From positions 1 to 8,116 of the forward strand of contig HF990612.1 in the NCBI GenBank assembly GCA_000432135.1: a stretch of DNA of 8,116 bases, written 5' to 3'. The translations under genes were made by a program, and so were the position numbers. This stretch comes from Firmicutes bacterium CAG:124. GTDB taxonomy: Bacteria > Bacillota > Clostridia > Oscillospirales > Oscillospiraceae. The stretch's first letter is position 1, and each line of letters starts with the position of its first letter. Of this stretch, positions 5,718 through 8,116 are shown piece by piece. The notes under the pieces were generated by a model, which was not told where the DNA came from, searched no databases, and saw only the letters and a list, made by a program, of their open reading frames with translations.

Positions 5718-6725
5718 ATGGACGATCAGGCTTTACGGACGTGTATCTGTGAAACGGGCCGCGAGCTGCTGGAAAACGGGCTTGTTGCCCGGACGTGGGG
5801 CAATGTTTCGGCCCGCGCGGACGGCGGACATTATCTCGTCACGCCCAGCGGCATGGACTACGGCAGCATCGCGCCGGAGGATATCGCGCTGTGCGATCTG
5901 GCGACCGGCAAATGGACCGGCCCGCGCAGGCCGTCCGGCGAACGGGCGGTGCACGCGCTCGCCTATTCGATGTTTGAGGACGTCAATTTTGTCATTCACA
6001 CGCACCAGACCTACGCCTCGGCGCTGGGCCTGTGCGGATACAAGCCCGGCTGCTTTACCGGCGAGGAGCGGCAGCAGCTCGGCGGCGTGACCGTGGCAGG
6101 CTACGGCCTGCCGGGCACAAAGACGCTGCAAAGCGCGATGCGCGAGGCCATGTCGCGCGGGGCCAGAACGATTTTCATGGCGCACCACGGCGTTCTGATC
6201 TGCGCGCGCAGCCACGACGAAGCGCTGATGCGCGCGCAGCTGCTCGAACGGCTCTGCCGCCGCTGCTGGCAGGGTGTATTAGAGCAAGCTGCACCGGTCA
6301 TGGAACAGAAGCGGCTGGATTCCGTGCTTGCCAAGGTTCGCCACGCACATCCGCTGGCCTGTGCCGCGCGGACGGACGCACTTCTGACTATGGCGGCGCT
6401 GAATCGGCCCATCCGCGCCCAGCTGGACGACATGGCGCAGATGATCGGCCCGGTGATCCCGGTCACGCAGAGCGCTGCGGCGGGTGAGATTTCCGCCGCG
6501 CTGGATAAGCGCTGCGCGGTGCTGGTTCCGGGTGTGGGTGCGGTCGTCTGCGGAAAGGACGAGGATGATACGCAGGCGCTGGCAGTTCTCGCGGACAAGG
6601 CCGCCGTCTGTGCGCTGCACACGGCGGCGCTCAATGAGCGTGCCCGGCTCTCCCGCGCGGACATCGCCCTGCAGCATTTGGTCTATCAGCAGAAATATGC
6701 AAAGCAGAAGGAGGCAGGAAAATGA
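5718..6725 (+). CDS. Class II aldolase/adducin-family protein with degenerate C-terminal half-domain
   Basis: Residues 1-190 form a zinc-dependent class II aldolase of the L-fuculose-1-phosphate aldolase type, which splits a ketose-1-phosphate into dihydroxyacetone phosphate and an aldehyde. GNVS (28-31) and TPSG (42-45) are phosphate-binding loops. The catalytic glutamate is E75 in RPSGE; zinc ligands are H94 and H96 (HTH) and H157 (HHG). Their spacing equals that of E. coli FucA (E73, H92, H94, H155). A glutamate rather than aspartate at this place favours aldolase over AraD-type epimerase. The protein is 335 aa, about 120 longer than FucA. Residues about 245-300 look like a second, partial aldolase unit: RCAVLVPGVGAVVCGKDEDD resembles the segment after the third zinc histidine, but PGVG replaces NHG, so it cannot bind zinc there. 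AAGGAGG lies at 5703-5709, inside the kinase gene. The stop overlaps the next start (ATGA). The substrate is unknown. Confidence 0.93.
   Translation: MDDQALRTCICETGRELLENGLVARTWGNVSARADGGHYLVTPSGMDYGSIAPEDIALCDLATGKWTGPRRPSGERAVHALAYSMFEDVNFVIHTHQTYASALGLCGYKPGCFTGEERQQLGGVTVAGYGLPGTKTLQSAMREAMSRGARTIFMAHHGVLICARSHDEALMRAQLLERLCRRCWQGVLEQAAPVMEQKRLDSVLAKVRHAHPLACAARTDALLTMAALNRPIRAQLDDMAQMIGPVIPVTQSAAAGEISAALDKRCAVLVPGVGAVVCGKDEDDTQALAVLADKAAVCALHTAALNERARLSRADIALQHLVYQQKYAKQKEAGK
6722..6725 (+). other. ATGA stop/start overlap (aldolase to GtrA)
   Basis: The TGA of the aldolase (6723-6725) shares bases with the ATG of the GtrA gene (6722-6724). With AAGGAGG 7 nt upstream of the ATG, this is a typical translational coupling junction and ties the membrane protein to the enzyme operon. 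Confidence 0.9.
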
Positions 6726-7156
6726 CCGGAGAAAAAAAGAAAGAAATTTGGCGGGTTGTCAAATTTGTGCTGTTTTCGGCCTCGGCAGGTATCATCCAGA
6801 TCGGATTGTTTACGCTGCTCAATGAGCTGTGTAAATGGAGCTACTGGCCGTGCTATCTGATCGCGCTGGTGGCGTCTGTGGTGTGGAACTTCACGCTCAA
6901 CCGGAAATTCACGTTCAAGAGCGCCAACAATGTGCCGAAGGCCATGGCGCTGGTTTTGTGCTACTACGCCGTGTTCACGCCGCTGTCGACCATCTTCGGC
7001 AACTGGCTGGTCGAAAGCTGCGGCTGGAACGAATATCTGGTCACTGTTATGAATATGCTTTTGAATTTTGTCACGGAATACCTGTTTGACACATTCGTCG
7101 TGTTCCGGGGCAGCATGGACACCAATGACCTTGCGAAAAAGGAGGAACAGAAATGA
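6722..7156 (+). CDS. GtrA-like four-helix membrane protein
   Basis: This 144-aa inner-membrane protein belongs to the GtrA family, whose studied members take part in moving or handling lipid-linked sugars, often next to a glycosyltransferase. Four hydrophobic helices lie at about residues 12-33, 42-58, 74-97 and 103-127. The conserved WNFTLNRKFTF (55-65) links helices 2 and 3, and a similar aromatic stretch, YLFDTFVVFR (120-129), closes helix 4. Both ends are charged and probably cytosolic. The start overlaps the aldolase stop (ATGA, 6722-6725), and AAGGAGG lies at 6708-6714. The stop in turn overlaps the next start. No glycosyltransferase is in the window, so its partner here is unclear. A role in transport of the operon's substrate or in a surface glycoconjugate is possible; neither is shown by the sequence. 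Confidence 0.9.
   Translation: MTGEKKKEIWRVVKFVLFSASAGIIQIGLFTLLNELCKWSYWPCYLIALVASVVWNFTLNRKFTFKSANNVPKAMALVLCYYAVFTPLSTIFGNWLVESCGWNEYLVTVMNMLLNFVTEYLFDTFVVFRGSMDTNDLAKKEEQK
7153..7156 (+). other. ATGA stop/start overlap (GtrA to aminotransferase)
   Basis: The TGA of the GtrA gene (7154-7156) shares bases with the ATG of the aminotransferase (7153-7155). AAGGAGG at 7139-7145 is 7 nt upstream. This is the second identical junction in a row, so the three genes are probably produced together. Confidence 0.9.
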
Positions 7157-8116
7157 ACAACTGCGGCATCAGCCGTTGGGACGATCCCAACGAGATCAAC
7201 GCGAGGCTCAAGGCCCTGACCAGCCAGCCCATCTGGGAGGTCACGGACGAGTATTACAACAATGTGATCCTGAACTATTTTGACGAGAAGTGCAAAGCGT
7301 CCAAAGCCGTGTACGAGGAGTCGAAGGAGTATATCCCCGGCGGTGTCCAGCACAATCTGGCCTTCAACAAGCCGTTTCCCATGTGCATGGCGCGGGCCGA
7401 CGGCGCGTATCTCTACGACAAGGACGGCAACCAGTACATTGACTTCCTGCAGGCCGGCGGCCCGACGATCCTCGGCAGCAACTATCCCGTCATCCGGGAA
7501 AAGGTCATCGAGCTGCTGAACGAATGCGGCCCGGTGACAGGTCTGCTGCACGAATCCGAGCTTATGATCGCGAAAGAGATCAACAGGCATATGCCGAACG
7601 TCGAGATGTTCCGTATGCTCGGCAGCGGCACGGAGTCCGTCATGGCAGCGCTTCGCATCGCGCGCATTGCCACGGGCAAAAAGCGCATCATCAAGGTCGG
7701 CGGCGCGTACCACGGCTGGTCCGACCAGATGGTCTACGGTCTGAAAATCCCTGGCAGCCGGGCACTTCTGGAATCGCACGGGATTCCCGGCGGCTGCTAT
7801 GAGGCGACGGACGAGGTGCGGCCGAATGATCTGACCATGCTGGAGGATATGCTCAAGCGCAACGTGCTGCTCGGCGGCACAGCGGGCGTCATTGTCGAGC
7901 CGGTCGGCCCCGAGAGCGGCACGCGGCCCGTTGCGCACGATTATAACGCAGGCGTGCGGGCGCTGTGCGACAAATACGGCGCGCTGATGATCTTCGACGA
8001 GGTCGTCACGGGCTTCCGCGTCGCGCTTTCGGGCGCGCAGGGCTATTTCGGCGTCGTGCCGGATCTGACGGTCTTCGGCAAGATCGTCGCAGGCGGGTAC
8101 CCGTCGGCGGGCGGCG
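7153..8116 (+). CDS. Class III PLP-dependent aminotransferase, HemL-like (3' end outside window)
   Basis: The frame is open from the ATG to the window edge (321 codons), and the C-terminal part is missing. It encodes a fold-type I pyridoxal-phosphate enzyme of the class III group, closest in motifs to glutamate-1-semialdehyde aminomutase. After an N-terminal extension of about 55 residues comes YIPGGVQHN (60-68), matching the HemL start region. GSGTES (157-162) is the phosphate-binding turn, AYHGWSD (185-191) holds the ring-stacking region, IFDEVVTGFR (280-289) carries D282 for the pyridine nitrogen, and K310 in FGKIVAGGYPSAGG should form the Schiff base. The extension and the sugar-enzyme neighbours argue against haem synthesis. 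It more likely aminates or isomerises a carbonyl product of the kinase/aldolase pathway. Such proteins are often labelled aspartate aminotransferase family. The start is fixed by AAGGAGG and the ATGA overlap with GtrA. Confidence 0.93.
   Translation, partial: MNNCGISRWDDPNEINARLKALTSQPIWEVTDEYYNNVILNYFDEKCKASKAVYEESKEYIPGGVQHNLAFNKPFPMCMARADGAYLYDKDGNQYIDFLQAGGPTILGSNYPVIREKVIELLNECGPVTGLLHESELMIAKEINRHMPNVEMFRMLGSGTESVMAALRIARIATGKKRIIKVGGAYHGWSDQMVYGLKIPGSRALLESHGIPGGCYEATDEVRPNDLTMLEDMLKRNVLLGGTAGVIVEPVGPESGTRPVAHDYNAGVRALCDKYGALMIFDEVVTGFRVALSGAQGYFGVVPDLTVFGKIVAGGYPSAGG

Noticed and set aside
6964..7938. 324-codon open frame on the minus strand
   Set aside because: It is antisense to GtrA and the aminotransferase, both supported by family motifs and strong ribosome binding sites. 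It is explained by GC-rich codon usage.
1..8116. CRISPR arrays, insertion sequences, tRNA/rRNA genes, riboswitches, attachment sites
   Set aside because: No regularly spaced repeats, transposase motifs, terminal inverted repeats, RNA-gene consensus or long structured leader were seen. Both leaders are under about 35 nt.

Overview
The window is about 60% GC outside its AT-rich intergenic region. Every confidently called start has a strong AGGAGG-type ribosome binding site, and both promoters are sigma-70/SigA-like. With the gene content (CBS/DRTGG-type family II pyrophosphatase, FGGY kinase, class II aldolase, GtrA, class III aminotransferase), this suggests a GC-rich member of the Clostridia, probably an Oscillospiraceae/Ruminococcaceae-like gut bacterium. 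That assignment is an inference, because no rRNA or other phylogenetic marker is present.

Layout: positions 1-62 may hold the 3' end of a plus-strand gene. Positions 72-106 form a GC-rich hairpin that can terminate transcription from both sides. Positions 131-3240 carry a compact three-gene operon on the minus strand, read from right to left: an unrecognised 250-aa protein, a nucleotide-regulated family II inorganic pyrophosphatase of 540 aa, and a histidine-phosphatase-superfamily protein of 235 aa. Gaps are 11 and 15 nt. Positions 3241-3483 are a divergent control region with one near-consensus promoter facing left and one fully consensus promoter facing right. The right-facing promoter carries a perfect 13+13 bp inverted repeat across its -10 and start region.

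Positions 3484-8116 carry a plus-strand operon: TetR-type regulator, FGGY carbohydrate kinase, class II aldolase with an additional degenerate C-terminal half-domain, GtrA-like four-helix membrane protein, and a HemL-like class III aminotransferase cut by the window edge. The genes are packed tightly: an 82-nt overlap, a 3-nt gap, and two ATGA stop/start overlaps. This implies one co-transcribed and translationally coupled unit, most likely repressed by its own TetR protein.

A reasonable working model is that an effector released from or related to the substrate lifts TetR repression. The kinase then phosphorylates a ketose or polyol, the aldolase splits (or makes) the phosphorylated sugar, and the aminotransferase acts on a carbonyl or amino-carbonyl product. 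GtrA, whose characterised relatives act on lipid-linked sugars at the membrane, does not fit simple catabolism. It raises the alternative that the pathway feeds a surface glycoconjugate. The substrate cannot be read from the sequence. This five-gene combination is the most interesting item in the window.
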